Shown one piece after another: positions 1-7,033 of a stretch of 14,983 nt of DNA (position 1 is the stretch's first letter; each line of letters opens with the position of its first letter). Both the position numbers and the translations under genes were made by a program. Under the pieces are notes generated by a model, which did no database searches, was not told the origin of the DNA, and saw only the letters and a program-made list of their open reading frames with translations. Source of the DNA: JBDHAC01 sp039589195 (GTDB lineage Bacteria; Gemmatimonadota; Gemmatimonadetes; Palauibacterales; Palauibacteraceae); NCBI GenBank assembly GCA_039589195.1, contig JBDHHV010000159.1, positions 1 through 14,983 on the forward strand, in the 5' to 3' direction.

Positions 1-200
1 GTGGCCGCGTCGAGCTGTGGCTGTACGTGAATGACCAGGGGCTCGTCGAGAAGAGCCAGGTCAAGACCTCGAGCGGGAACCTTCAGCTGGACGAAGCCGC
101 GGGGCGCGTCGCGGACGAGATGCGCTTCACGCCCGCCCAGAACCGGGACAAGGTCGTAGCGGTCTGGGTCCACCAGCCCATCGCGTTCAAGGTGAACTGA
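1..200 (+). CDS. TonB-like energy transducer, C-terminal domain (5' truncated)
   Basis: The reading frame is open from the first bases of the window and ends at TGA 198-200, giving 65 visible residues. These match the end of a TonB C-terminal domain: a strand starting GRVELWLYVNDQG, a helix around LDEAAGRVADEMRFTPA, and a last strand AVWVHQPIAFKVN. The pattern of 'V...V..dG.v...v..sSG...LD.AA......mrF.PA' then a basic/aromatic final strand is typical of TonB family domains. In the family, this periplasmic domain contacts outer-membrane transporters and transmits proton-motive energy. The membrane anchor and any other domains lie upstream of the window. It could instead be a TonB-domain protein with another job, such as a peptidase or regulator fusion. 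A terminator follows at 274-299. Confidence 0.8.
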   Translation, partial: GRVELWLYVNDQGLVEKSQVKTSSGNLQLDEAAGRVADEMRFTPAQNRDKVVAVWVHQPIAFKVN

Positions 201-273
201 ATTGTTCCCCGCCCTCGGGTGCGACGGCTGGCGGGTAAACGGGCCGCCCGCCGCGGGTGTCTCATCCCCTGGG

Positions 274-299
274 GTGCGCCCGTTCGGGCACGGTTTTTT
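274..299 (+). terminator. Intrinsic terminator after the TonB-like gene
   Basis: A GC-rich hairpin has GCCC (278-281) pairing with GGGC (286-289) around a GTTC loop. The stem extends by T275-A290 and G274-C291 if two bases are bulged. CGG and then six T residues (294-299) follow. It lies 74 nt after the TonB stop and just before the GTG chosen as start of the next gene, so it should end the upstream transcript. Its position argues against the longer reading of the next gene from 219. This is the only hairpin with a clear T-run in the window. Confidence 0.6.
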
Positions 300-326
300 G
301 CTCCGGTCCTCGCTACGGGAGCCCTG

Positions 327-1646
327 GTGATTCGATCGGCGGTTACCGGCGCACTGCTCTTCGTCTTCGGACAAACCTTCGTACCTGTCGTCGGCGCGCA
401 GGAGCCGGCTGGCGGAGACGCGGCGGGCGAGGTGGCGGCAGGTCAGGCGCTGCGGGTCTTCCTCGACTGTCAGAGCCGGTTCTGTAACTTCGATTTCTAC
501 CGACGCGAGATCCCGTTCGTGAACTACACGCGCGACCGCGAGGACGCGCAGGTCCACCTCCTGATCACGTCGCAGGAGACGGGCGCCGGGGGCCGTCTGT
601 TTGCGCTCGACTTCATCGGACGCGGGGAGTTCGAGGGGATCGAAGATCGGCTCGAGACCTCCACGCGGGCGAATCTCGCCGAGGAGCAGGTCCTGTCGCA
701 GGTGGCGAGCCAGATCAAGCTCGGACTCATGCGGTACGTCGCCCGCACGCCGCTCGCGGATCAGATCCGGGTCCAGTACGAGCAGGACCTCGAGGAGCAG
801 GGGGTCGCCACACCCGAGACCGATCCGTGGAACTTCTGGGTGTTTCGCATACGCGGGAACGGGAGTTATTTCGCACGGGAGGCGACGGATTTTCTCTTCG
901 TGTCCGGGGCCCTCTCCGCCAACCGCGTCACCGAAGACTTCAAGCTGCTCGGCTCGGTGTCGGCCAACTATACGAGAAACAACTTCGACACGAGCGACAC
1001 GACGACGGTCACCAGCACCACCGAAAGCTATGACGCGGCCATCTTCGCCTCGTGGAGCGTCGGCGACCATTGGGGTATCGGGGGCCAGGGCTCGGTATCG
1101 CGTTCCACGTTCTCGAACGAGGACCTGGTGGTCCGCGTGGCGCCGGCGATCGAGTACAACCTGTTCCGGTACTCGGAGTCCACACGCCGTCAATTGCGCA
1201 TCGTCTATTCGGTCGGGGTCAACGTCGTCGATTACATCGAGGAAACGGTCTTTCTGAAGACCGAAGAGACGGTGCCGGATCATCGCTTTCAGGTGGCGCT
1301 GGCGGTCCGCCAGCCGTGGGGATCCTCGCGCGCCGCTTTCGAAGCCGTCCAGCTCCTCAACGACCCGGGGAAGAACCGACTGGTCGCGGAGGGGGGGGTC
1401 GATCTCCGCATCTTCAAAGGGTTGTCGCTCGACATCGACTTCGGGCTCGCCCGGATCCGCGACCAGATCAACCTGGAAGCCGGGGACGCGACGGAGGAGG
1501 AGATCCTGACCCGCCAGCGGGAGCTGCAGTCCGACTTCGAGTACAACCTCCGCGTCGGCTTCAGTTACACGTTCGGGTCCATCTTCAGCAACGTGGTGAA
1601 CCCCAGATTCGGCGGTTCCACCCGGTTCTTCATCCGCGAGTTCTGA
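327..1646 (+). CDS. Exported protein with predicted C-terminal outer-membrane beta-barrel
   Basis: The protein has 439 residues from GTG 327. I chose this start because a CGGGAG ribosome site (315-320) precedes it, a signal peptide follows directly (about residues 1-24, ending VVGA before QEP), and a terminator lies inside any longer version. Residues about 40-150 form a globular domain with two close cysteines (about 48 and 53), an FVNYTRDREDAQVHLLIT block and a TGAGGRLFALDFIGRGEFEG block. From about residue 170 to the end there are alternating polar/apolar strands with aromatic girdle residues, ending in phenylalanine (FFIREF), as in outer-membrane barrels. I recall the N-terminal block from uncharacterised Bacteroidota and Gemmatimonadota proteins, but no function is known to me. 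The O-methyltransferase gene starts 3 nt after it, so the two are probably co-transcribed. A run of eight G lies at 1391-1398. Confidence 0.8.
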   Translation: MIRSAVTGALLFVFGQTFVPVVGAQEPAGGDAAGEVAAGQALRVFLDCQSRFCNFDFYRREIPFVNYTRDREDAQVHLLITSQETGAGGRLFALDFIGRGEFEGIEDRLETSTRANLAEEQVLSQVASQIKLGLMRYVARTPLADQIRVQYEQDLEEQGVATPETDPWNFWVFRIRGNGSYFAREATDFLFVSGALSANRVTEDFKLLGSVSANYTRNNFDTSDTTTVTSTTESYDAAIFASWSVGDHWGIGGQGSVSRSTFSNEDLVVRVAPAIEYNLFRYSESTRRQLRIVYSVGVNVVDYIEETVFLKTEETVPDHRFQVALAVRQPWGSSRAAFEAVQLLNDPGKNRLVAEGGVDLRIFKGLSLDIDFGLARIRDQINLEAGDATEEEILTRQRELQSDFEYNLRVGFSYTFGSIFSNVVNPRFGGSTRFFIREF

Positions 1647-1649
1647 GAG

Positions 1650-2315
1650 GTGGGGACCGCCAACAAGATCACGCCCGAGCTGCAGGACTACATCCTCGGC
1701 GTCGGGGTGCGCGAGCACCCGGTCCTAGCGCGGTGCCGCGAAGAGACGCGGCGCGACTTCCCCGATCACGTCGAGATGCAGATCGCGCCGGAGCAGGGAG
1801 CGTTCCTGGCCCTGCTCGTCCGGTTGCTCGATGCTCGCCGAGCACTCGAAGTTGGCGTATTCACCGGGTATAGCGGGTTGGCGGTCGCACTGGCTCTTCC
1901 TCTGGACGGACAGCTCGTGGCGTGTGAGCTGGATCGGCGCTACGCGCGGCGCGCGCGGCGCTACTGGAAGGACGCGGGGGTGGGCGACCGCGTCGACCTT
2001 CGCCTCGGACCTGCGCTGAAGACGCTCGACTCGTTGATCGCGCAGGGCGGAGCCGGGTCGTTCGACCTGGCGTTCATAGACGCCGACAAGACGGGATACG
2101 ACGACTACTACGAGGCCGGTTTGACGCTGCTCCGCCCCGGGGGGATCGTGGCCTTCGACAACACGCTCTGGGGCGGATCCGTGATCGATGCCGCGGACCA
2201 GTCCGACGCGACCGTCGCCATCCGGGAGCTGAACGAGAAGCTGTCGCTCGACGACCGCGTCGATCTCGCGCTCACGACGATCGGCGACGGCCTCACGCTT
2301 GCCCTGAAGCGGTAG
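1650..2315 (+). CDS. Class I SAM-dependent O-methyltransferase (caffeoyl-CoA OMT-like family)
   Basis: This 221-residue protein has the usual length of bacterial Methyltransf_3 enzymes. The glycine-rich SAM motif is LEVGVFTGYSG (66-76), followed by the acidic ribose-binding region at VACELD (90-95). FIDADK (142-147) and FDN (169-171) supply the acidic and Asn residues that bind the divalent metal in this family. The N-terminal stretch TPELQDYILGV and the IAPEQGAFLALLVRLL helix are also typical. The enzymes move a methyl group from S-adenosylmethionine to a catechol-type hydroxyl; the substrate here cannot be told. The GTG start lies 3 nt after the barrel gene's stop, with GAGAGG close by, which suggests coupled translation. 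No signal peptide is visible, so it is cytosolic. Confidence 0.9.
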   Translation: MGTANKITPELQDYILGVGVREHPVLARCREETRRDFPDHVEMQIAPEQGAFLALLVRLLDARRALEVGVFTGYSGLAVALALPLDGQLVACELDRRYARRARRYWKDAGVGDRVDLRLGPALKTLDSLIAQGGAGSFDLAFIDADKTGYDDYYEAGLTLLRPGGIVAFDNTLWGGSVIDAADQSDATVAIRELNEKLSLDDRVDLALTTIGDGLTLALKR

Positions 2316-2401
2316 CGGCTCGCTTCCGACGGTCGACGGGTTGATCCAGGCCGGCTTTGCCCGAATCTTGGGCGGCAATTCCGAGTCCACACACGATGTC
2401 C

Positions 2402-2406
2402 GGAGG
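2402..2406 (+). promoter_or_regulatory. Strong ribosome-binding site of the M20 amidohydrolase gene
   Basis: GGAGG lies six bases before GTG 2413 and fixes the GTG start. It is the cleanest Shine-Dalgarno sequence in the window. The 97-nt gap before the gene leaves room for a promoter, but no confident -35/-10 pair is visible. Confidence 0.7.
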
Positions 2407-2412
2407 TAGCCT

Positions 2413-3897
2413 GTGTCTCGCGTCCATGTCCCGCTTCGCGCTCTTCTGATCCTCCTCGTCCTCGCCCTCACCGCGGGAACGGGCACGGCACGGGCCCAGA
2501 TCCCGACGGGCGAGCTGAGTGCGCTCCCTCCGGCCAAGCGTGCCGCGCTCGAGGCCGTCGATGAGCTCGCAGCCGATATCCAAGAGATGTCCATGACGCT
2601 CTGGTCGTATGCGGAGACGGCGATGCTCGAGCATCGGTCAGCGGCCTTCCTGGCCGATCTCCTCGAGGAGGAGGGCTTCCAGGTCGAGCGCGGCGTGGCC
2701 GAGATGCCCACCGCGTTCGTCGCCTCCTACACCCACGGGCAGGGAGGACCGGCCATCGGGGTGCTCGCCGAGTACGACGCACTCCCCGGTGTCGGAAACG
2801 ACCCCGTTCCCGGCAGGACACCGCGCGCGGATGGCATCACCAGCGGGCAGGGGTGCGGTCACAACCTGTTCGGGGCCGGCTCCGTGGGCGCGGCGATCGC
2901 GATCAAGCGGGCCATGGAGCGCCAGGATCTGTCCGGCACGATTCGGCTGTACGGCACTCCGGCCGAGGAGACCGTGGTCGGAAAAGTGTACATGGCCAAG
3001 GCGGGTCTGTTCGACGACCTGGACGCCGCGCTCGAATGGCACCCGGGTCTCGAAACCCAGGTGCGCAACCAACCCGGCCGCGCGTTGAACAACTTCACCG
3101 TCGACTTCCGCGGGCAGGCGGCGCATTCATCGGCGGACCCCTGGAACGGACGTAGCGCGCTCGACGCCGTCGAGCTCATGAACCACGGGGTCAACATGAT
3201 GCGCGAGCACATCCAGCCCACGGCCCGCATTCATTACGTGATCCCGTCGGCCGGCGAGGCGCCGAACGTGGTGCCGGAGTACGCGCGTGTGTGGTACTAC
3301 GTGCGTGACACGGCGCGGGTGACCGTTACCGAGTACTACGATTGGATCCTCGATATCGCGGAGGGTGCGGCGATCGCCACGCGCACCGAGCACGACGTGC
3401 ACTTGATCACCGGCGTGCACGAAATGACGCTCAACCGCCCGCTCCAGGAGGCGACGCAAAGAAACCTGGAGCTCGTCGGCCCACCCCGGTATCCCGACGC
3501 GTTCCAGACGTTCGCCACCGAAATGCAGCGTGGACTCGGGATCGCGGAGAAGGGGCTCGACACCGAGATCAAGCCGCTGGCGGATGGCCCCGAGCCTCCC
3601 GAGGGTGGATCCACCGACGTGGCGGAGGTGAGCTATATCACACCCACCGTGGGATTCAACGTGACCTCCGCCCCCGCGGATGTCCCTTGGCACAGCTGGG
3701 CCACCACGGCGTCGCACGGAACGGAATGGGCTGTACGCGCGGCGGACGTAGCGGCCCGTGTGCTGGCACTCACGGGTGTGGATCTGCTTACCGACCCGGA
3801 TCTCGTTCGGAGTGCACGGGCCTTCTTCGAGGAGACCACAGGTGGCGAGCCCTACCGATCACCGATTCCCCAGGATCAGAAGCCGCCCGTGCCGTAA
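2413..3897 (+). CDS. Exported M20-family amidohydrolase, AbgB-like
   Basis: The protein has 494 residues. A signal peptide (basic SRVHVPLRA, then a leucine-rich core, cleavage near TARA-Q about residue 29) sends it out of the cytoplasm. Family blocks appear in order: GVLAEYDALPGVG (117-128), GCGHNLFGAGSVGAA (147-161), LYGTPAEETVVGK (179-191), EWHPG (208-212) and the dimerisation domain start FRGQAAHSSADPW (232-244). SYITPTVGF and PWHSW (about 425-429) come near the end. His150, Glu185/Glu186, His210 and His427 are the expected metal ligands and catalytic acid of M20 dinuclear metallohydrolases. The closest named relative I recognise is p-aminobenzoyl-glutamate hydrolase subunit B, which cleaves an amide. 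The true substrate may be another N-acyl amino acid or dipeptide, and the export signal makes a folate-salvage role less certain. It is followed by a convergent gene. Confidence 0.9.
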   Translation: MSRVHVPLRALLILLVLALTAGTGTARAQIPTGELSALPPAKRAALEAVDELAADIQEMSMTLWSYAETAMLEHRSAAFLADLLEEEGFQVERGVAEMPTAFVASYTHGQGGPAIGVLAEYDALPGVGNDPVPGRTPRADGITSGQGCGHNLFGAGSVGAAIAIKRAMERQDLSGTIRLYGTPAEETVVGKVYMAKAGLFDDLDAALEWHPGLETQVRNQPGRALNNFTVDFRGQAAHSSADPWNGRSALDAVELMNHGVNMMREHIQPTARIHYVIPSAGEAPNVVPEYARVWYYVRDTARVTVTEYYDWILDIAEGAAIATRTEHDVHLITGVHEMTLNRPLQEATQRNLELVGPPRYPDAFQTFATEMQRGLGIAEKGLDTEIKPLADGPEPPEGGSTDVAEVSYITPTVGFNVTSAPADVPWHSWATTASHGTEWAVRAADVAARVLALTGVDLLTDPDLVRSARAFFEETTGGEPYRSPIPQDQKPPVP

Positions 3898-3963
3898 GCA
3901 AACGCTCGAGATTCGGGTCGGGCGGCCGGCGCCAGCTGGAGGCCGGGAGACACAGGTGGCTGG

Positions 3964-4452
3964 CTAGAAGTCGAGAACGGAATCGTCATCGCGCACGGGG
4001 TCGTCCGATCGCGCCAAGCGTAGAACGATCGCCGGCGTGAGCGGGCGACGGCCCGCGAACCCTCCGTGGATCTCGTGCCAGAACCGGATCTCGTCTTCCC
4101 CGGCCTGCCAGCACAGGTAGATCCAGCGCCCATCCAGCGTGGTGGGAAAATCGACCAGCCCGCGCTCCAGGCCGCCGAGCGGGAATCGGATACCCCGGTC
4201 ACTGAGCCGCTCCCGCACGAGGCGCTCGATCGCGCGGTGTATCCGGCCGAGCGAGCGCCGATACCGGAGGTATTCCTCGTTGTCGGGGTTGGTGGGTGCC
4301 TGGACGGCCTCCCCCCACAGCGCGTCCAACGCGCCCAGTTGGTCGACGCGCCGCTGCGCCGCGTCGCGCCCCGCGTGGATACGGCGTAGCGTGGCGCGGA
4401 CGTGCGGGAGGAGCGCGTTCGCCTCCTCCACGGTAAAGGCGTGCCGCGTCAT
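3964..4452 (-). CDS. DUF2203 family protein
   Basis: The protein has 162 residues from ATG 4452. I chose this start because family members begin almost directly with FTVEEANALLP, here residues 6-16, and GGAAG-like GGGAAG lies about 8 nt upstream. An open frame continues 50 codons further up but looks like leader DNA. Two helices rich in Arg (17-38 and 59-86) precede the hallmark C-terminal block: GLVDFP (98-103), IYLCWQAGEDEIRFWHE (111-127) and GGFAGRRPL (130-138). This small cytosolic family has no established function that I know of. The gene is divergent from the zinc-ribbon membrane protein gene and convergent with the M20 gene. No transmembrane segment is visible. Confidence 0.85.
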   Translation of the reverse strand: MTRHAFTVEEANALLPHVRATLRRIHAGRDAAQRRVDQLGALDALWGEAVQAPTNPDNEEYLRYRRSLGRIHRAIERLVRERLSDRGIRFPLGGLERGLVDFPTTLDGRWIYLCWQAGEDEIRFWHEIHGGFAGRRPLTPAIVLRLARSDDPVRDDDSVLDF

Positions 4453-4594
4453 CCGTGGAACTTCCCGAGCCCTCATGCGGACCGCAACGGCCATCGGCGG
4501 GTCTGGAACTACCGTAATCCCGCGCCGTGCTTCCGACGACGGGCGAAGGGAACCGGCATGAACCTGAGGGCTCCGATCACCGTAGTAGTAAACG
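4453..4594. promoter_or_regulatory. Divergent intergenic region with presumed promoters
   Basis: These 142 nt separate the starts of the DUF2203 gene (-) and the zinc-ribbon gene (+), so promoters in both directions must lie here or within the gene ends. I could not pick out a confident -35/-10 pair. ACTACCGTAA and CACCGTAGTAGTAAAC share a CACCGTA-like core in direct orientation. The zinc-ribbon gene has no Shine-Dalgarno sequence at normal spacing (the nearest purine-rich GAGGG ends 24 nt upstream), so its mRNA may be leaderless or short-leadered. Confidence 0.35.
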
Positions 4595-5602
4595 ATGTTC
4601 ACACACTGCGCCTTCTGCCGTCACGGGTTTGCGACGAACGAGTCTCTCGAGCACCTGCGCGCCGGCCGCAAGCTCGCTTACGACCCCGTGCGTGGTCGCC
4701 TGTGGCAGATTTGCCCCAAGTGTCAGCGCTGGACGCTTGCCCCCATCGAGGAGCGCTGGGAGGCGCTGGAAGAGCTCGAGAAGATCGTCACGGACAGCGC
4801 GCGATTGCTGGCCCAGACGGACAACGTCGCGCTACTCAGGAGCGGTGACCTGAGAATTGTCCGGGTAGGACGCGCTCAGCTGCGCGAAGAGGCGTGGTGG
4901 CGCTACGGGAGGGAGTTCAAGCGCCGTCGGACACGATTCCACGTGCTGACCGCCGCGGGGGTAGGGGCCGCCGCGACATTGGGCTTCAGCGGGATGGTGG
5001 CGGGCGGATTCGGGTACTACCTCCTCTACCGGGCGGCTCAGCGCGTCCCCTACATCGGTCGACGGATCCGGTTCGGGAAGACCGCGTGGCAGGGGCACAC
5101 GGTGTGTCCCGGGTGTGGCGGCACGCTCACGCTTCTCGAGTTCGACCAGCGAAAGAACCTCACCCTGTGGCGGACGGCGGACGGGCTCGCGCTCTACCAC
5201 CGTTGCGCGACGTGCCACGCTCGTCGGACCGACGGCGGGTTCATGCTGGCAGGCTCGGAAGGCGAGTACGTCCTCCGGCGCGTGTTGGCCTACAACAACT
5301 TTGCCGGTGCGACCGGAGACCAACTGAAGTCCGCCACCGGGGCCATACTCGAAGCCGGCTCCGCCGAACGCTTCGCCAATCGGTTGGCCGAGAACCAGGT
5401 GGGATTCGGCCACCTCCAACGAACCGAAGCCCTGGCGCTGGAGATTGCCGCCAACGAGGAGACCGAGCGTCGTCTCCTCGAGCTGGAGCTCGCCGAGCTC
5501 GAGCGCCGGTGGCTCGAGGAAGAGGAGATCGCGGCAATCGTAGATCGCGAGCTCACGCCGGTCTCCGGGTTCCAGCGTCTGCTCAGACTCGAGCGGAGCT
5601 GA
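4595..5602 (+). CDS. Double-zinc-ribbon membrane protein of unknown function
   Basis: The protein has 335 residues. Two cysteine-pair modules are visible. CAFC (5-8) with CPKC (40-43) form one predicted zinc ribbon, and CPGC (171-174) with CATC (204-207) form the second. Between them, residues about 116-145 (FHVLTAAGVGAAATLGF onward) form a glycine/alanine-rich hydrophobic stretch that could be one or two membrane passes. Residues about 273-320 are Glu/Leu/Arg rich and probably form a long helix or coiled coil. The first ribbon is followed by RWTLAPIEERWEALEELEK, a block I associate with uncharacterised conserved proteins of Gemmatimonadota and relatives. No enzymatic motif is recognisable. 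A scaffold or nucleic-acid- or protein-binding role at the membrane is only a guess. The stop codon lies inside a stem-loop, and the next gene is convergent 9 nt away. Confidence 0.75.
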   Translation: MFTHCAFCRHGFATNESLEHLRAGRKLAYDPVRGRLWQICPKCQRWTLAPIEERWEALEELEKIVTDSARLLAQTDNVALLRSGDLRIVRVGRAQLREEAWWRYGREFKRRRTRFHVLTAAGVGAAATLGFSGMVAGGFGYYLLYRAAQRVPYIGRRIRFGKTAWQGHTVCPGCGGTLTLLEFDQRKNLTLWRTADGLALYHRCATCHARRTDGGFMLAGSEGEYVLRRVLAYNNFAGATGDQLKSATGAILEAGSAERFANRLAENQVGFGHLQRTEALALEIAANEETERRLLELELAELERRWLEEEEIAAIVDRELTPVSGFQRLLRLERS

Positions 5603-5606
5603 GTCT
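5585..5606. terminator. Stem-loop between convergent genes, possible bidirectional terminator
   Basis: AGACTC (5585-5590) pairs with GAGTCT (5601-5606), and the inner AGC (5592-5594) pairs with GCT (5598-5600) around a GGA loop. This gives nine base pairs with one bulged G. It overlaps the stop codon of the plus-strand gene and lies just past the stop of the minus-strand gene. Neither strand has a T-run, so intrinsic termination is unproven. Confidence 0.35.
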
Positions 5607-5611
5607 CCGGA

Positions 5612-7033
5612 CTAAAGCCCTCCGGGCACCGCCTCGCAATCCCGCTCCGCGAAGGGGGTGGCCCAGCCGATGCCGATCTCACCCACCAGGATGGTCAACT
5701 GCCTCGCGATCGGGTGATCGGACCGGACCGATCGGTCGCCGAAGATCTCCTCGGTGCGCGGGTCCTGCCGCGATAACTCCATGAGCCGGGCATCGGAGTC
5801 CGGCGCGATCTCGAGCTGGAGACTCAGGGTCCCGCCCTCTTCAATCCAGCCCGCACCACCACCGTAGTCCCACCCGAAGCCGGAGAACGAAATGGGCTCG
5901 CCCCCGAGTGCCTCGAGCTCCGCGAGCGTGCTCCCAACCCCCACGCCGAGCGGGGTGCGCCAGGGTCCCGCGGCGTTTCGGGCGCGCACGAAGGCGGGGC
6001 GCGTCCGCGCCGAATCGGCCCAGGCGATCTCCATCTCGTACGACCGATCCGGAAACACGCGTGTGCCCGGCGTGCAGAACCCTTCGGCCAGGTAGACTCT
6101 GGAGGGGACCACTACGGACGCCCCTACGGCCTCCTTCAGCCCCGCTTCCGACGTCCGTGGTGCGATCGGCCCGAAGCGCTCCCCCGGGACTACCCGCCAG
6201 ATCGCTTCGCGAGAGTCGGGGACGACGTCCAATGAATCGATCACGAGGCTGTCGCCCTGCAGCCGGACGGACGCGCGGGCGCGGAGCGCCGGGCAACAGT
6301 TGGCATCTCCGGGCAGATAGACTGCCGCTTCGGCCAGGAGCGAATCGGGCTCCAACCAGATGCCCTTCCAGGTTCCCCATTCCCCCGGGAGTGATCCGCC
6401 GAGTTGATCGCGGTACGTGGGCTCCATGGGCGTCACGCTGCCGCCCGCACCGAGCTCGTAGGGATGATCCAGGCAACCGCCGGTGCCGTTGAGGCACAGG
6501 CGGTGGACCATGAGACCTCGTCCCTTCGAAAGGACCCGTGCCCGCGGCGGATCAGCCAGCATGGCGGTCCGATCGACGCGATCGTGCCAAACGGCGCGCA
6601 CGCGGTCGTCGGTCTGGCCGCCCGCGAACAGCACGAGCTCATCGAGACGCACCGTGTCCGGGAAGAGGTCGAGGCTTCGCTCCGGCGTATCCGGTGTCGG
6701 ACCGTACACGGACTCCCGGTAGTAGAGGGCCCACGCCCAACTCGTCCCGCCGCTGCTCCGTAGCTCTCCGGCGCCGGTCACCTCGCAGCGAGCGGAGAGT
6801 CGCCTGTCCGAGAGCGCCGGCGGCGGGGTGGGCCATTCCAGCTCGAAGCACTCCGCTGCAACCCGCTCGGGGCTCACCGAGGGTGCCTCGGCGACCGGCC
6901 GGCCCGGGGGAACGGCCTCCTGTGCCAGTGCCGGCGCCGCCGTCAATCCCCAACCGGCCCCGACCGCCAGTCCAACCACCAGTCCGACCGTCTGTCCCAC
7001 GGCGCCTCTGACGGCGCGTGGGGTCGTACTCAT
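5612..7033 (-). CDS. Exported protein of unknown function, coupled to the acylase gene
   Basis: The protein has 473 residues from ATG 7033. This ATG overlaps the TGA of the acylase gene (ATGA), which makes it the natural start by translational coupling. An alternative in-frame start 17 codons upstream would lie inside the acylase. A signal peptide (residues about 1-38, glycine/valine-rich core, APALA-QE cleavage) implies export. Features include cysteines at 62 and 83, 180 and 187, a GDANCCPALRAR block (242-253), and Cys 320 and 466. A C-terminal block has GVGSTLAELEALGGEPISFS (about 365-384) then GFGWDYGG. The VGSTLAELEALxG...FGWDYGG pattern is one I recall from uncharacterised secreted proteins, often near the end. 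No catalytic motif is apparent. Being in an operon with a secreted Ntn-hydrolase suggests a shared envelope process, but that is inference. Confidence 0.75.
   Translation of the reverse strand: MSTTPRAVRGAVGQTVGLVVGLAVGAGWGLTAAPALAQEAVPPGRPVAEAPSVSPERVAAECFELEWPTPPPALSDRRLSARCEVTGAGELRSSGGTSWAWALYYRESVYGPTPDTPERSLDLFPDTVRLDELVLFAGGQTDDRVRAVWHDRVDRTAMLADPPRARVLSKGRGLMVHRLCLNGTGGCLDHPYELGAGGSVTPMEPTYRDQLGGSLPGEWGTWKGIWLEPDSLLAEAAVYLPGDANCCPALRARASVRLQGDSLVIDSLDVVPDSREAIWRVVPGERFGPIAPRTSEAGLKEAVGASVVVPSRVYLAEGFCTPGTRVFPDRSYEMEIAWADSARTRPAFVRARNAAGPWRTPLGVGVGSTLAELEALGGEPISFSGFGWDYGGGAGWIEEGGTLSLQLEIAPDSDARLMELSRQDPRTEEIFGDRSVRSDHPIARQLTILVGEIGIGWATPFAERDCEAVPGGL
7030..7033 (-). promoter_or_regulatory. 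ATGA stop/start overlap, translational coupling
   Basis: On the minus strand the sequence ATGA holds both the start codon of the downstream secreted protein (7033-7031) and the TGA stop of the acylase (7032-7030). Such overlaps usually let a terminating ribosome restart, keeping the two products in a fixed ratio. Confidence 0.75.

Noticed and set aside
219..326. Longer N-terminus for the barrel gene from GTG 219
   Set aside because: The extension contains the T-run terminator of the upstream gene, has no ribosome site, and would bury the signal peptide that begins at 327.
1052..1873. 273-codon plus-strand frame
   Set aside because: It overlaps the barrel and methyltransferase genes in another frame and is Arg/Gly/Pro-rich without any motif.
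1725..2711. 328-codon open frame on the minus strand
   Set aside because: It lies opposite the O-methyltransferase and the start of the M20 gene, both with clear family motifs. Its translation is low-complexity and Arg/Ser-rich, as expected for a shadow frame in GC-rich DNA.
3127..3717. 196-codon minus-strand frame
   Set aside because: It is antisense to the conserved M20 catalytic region and its residues show no domain.
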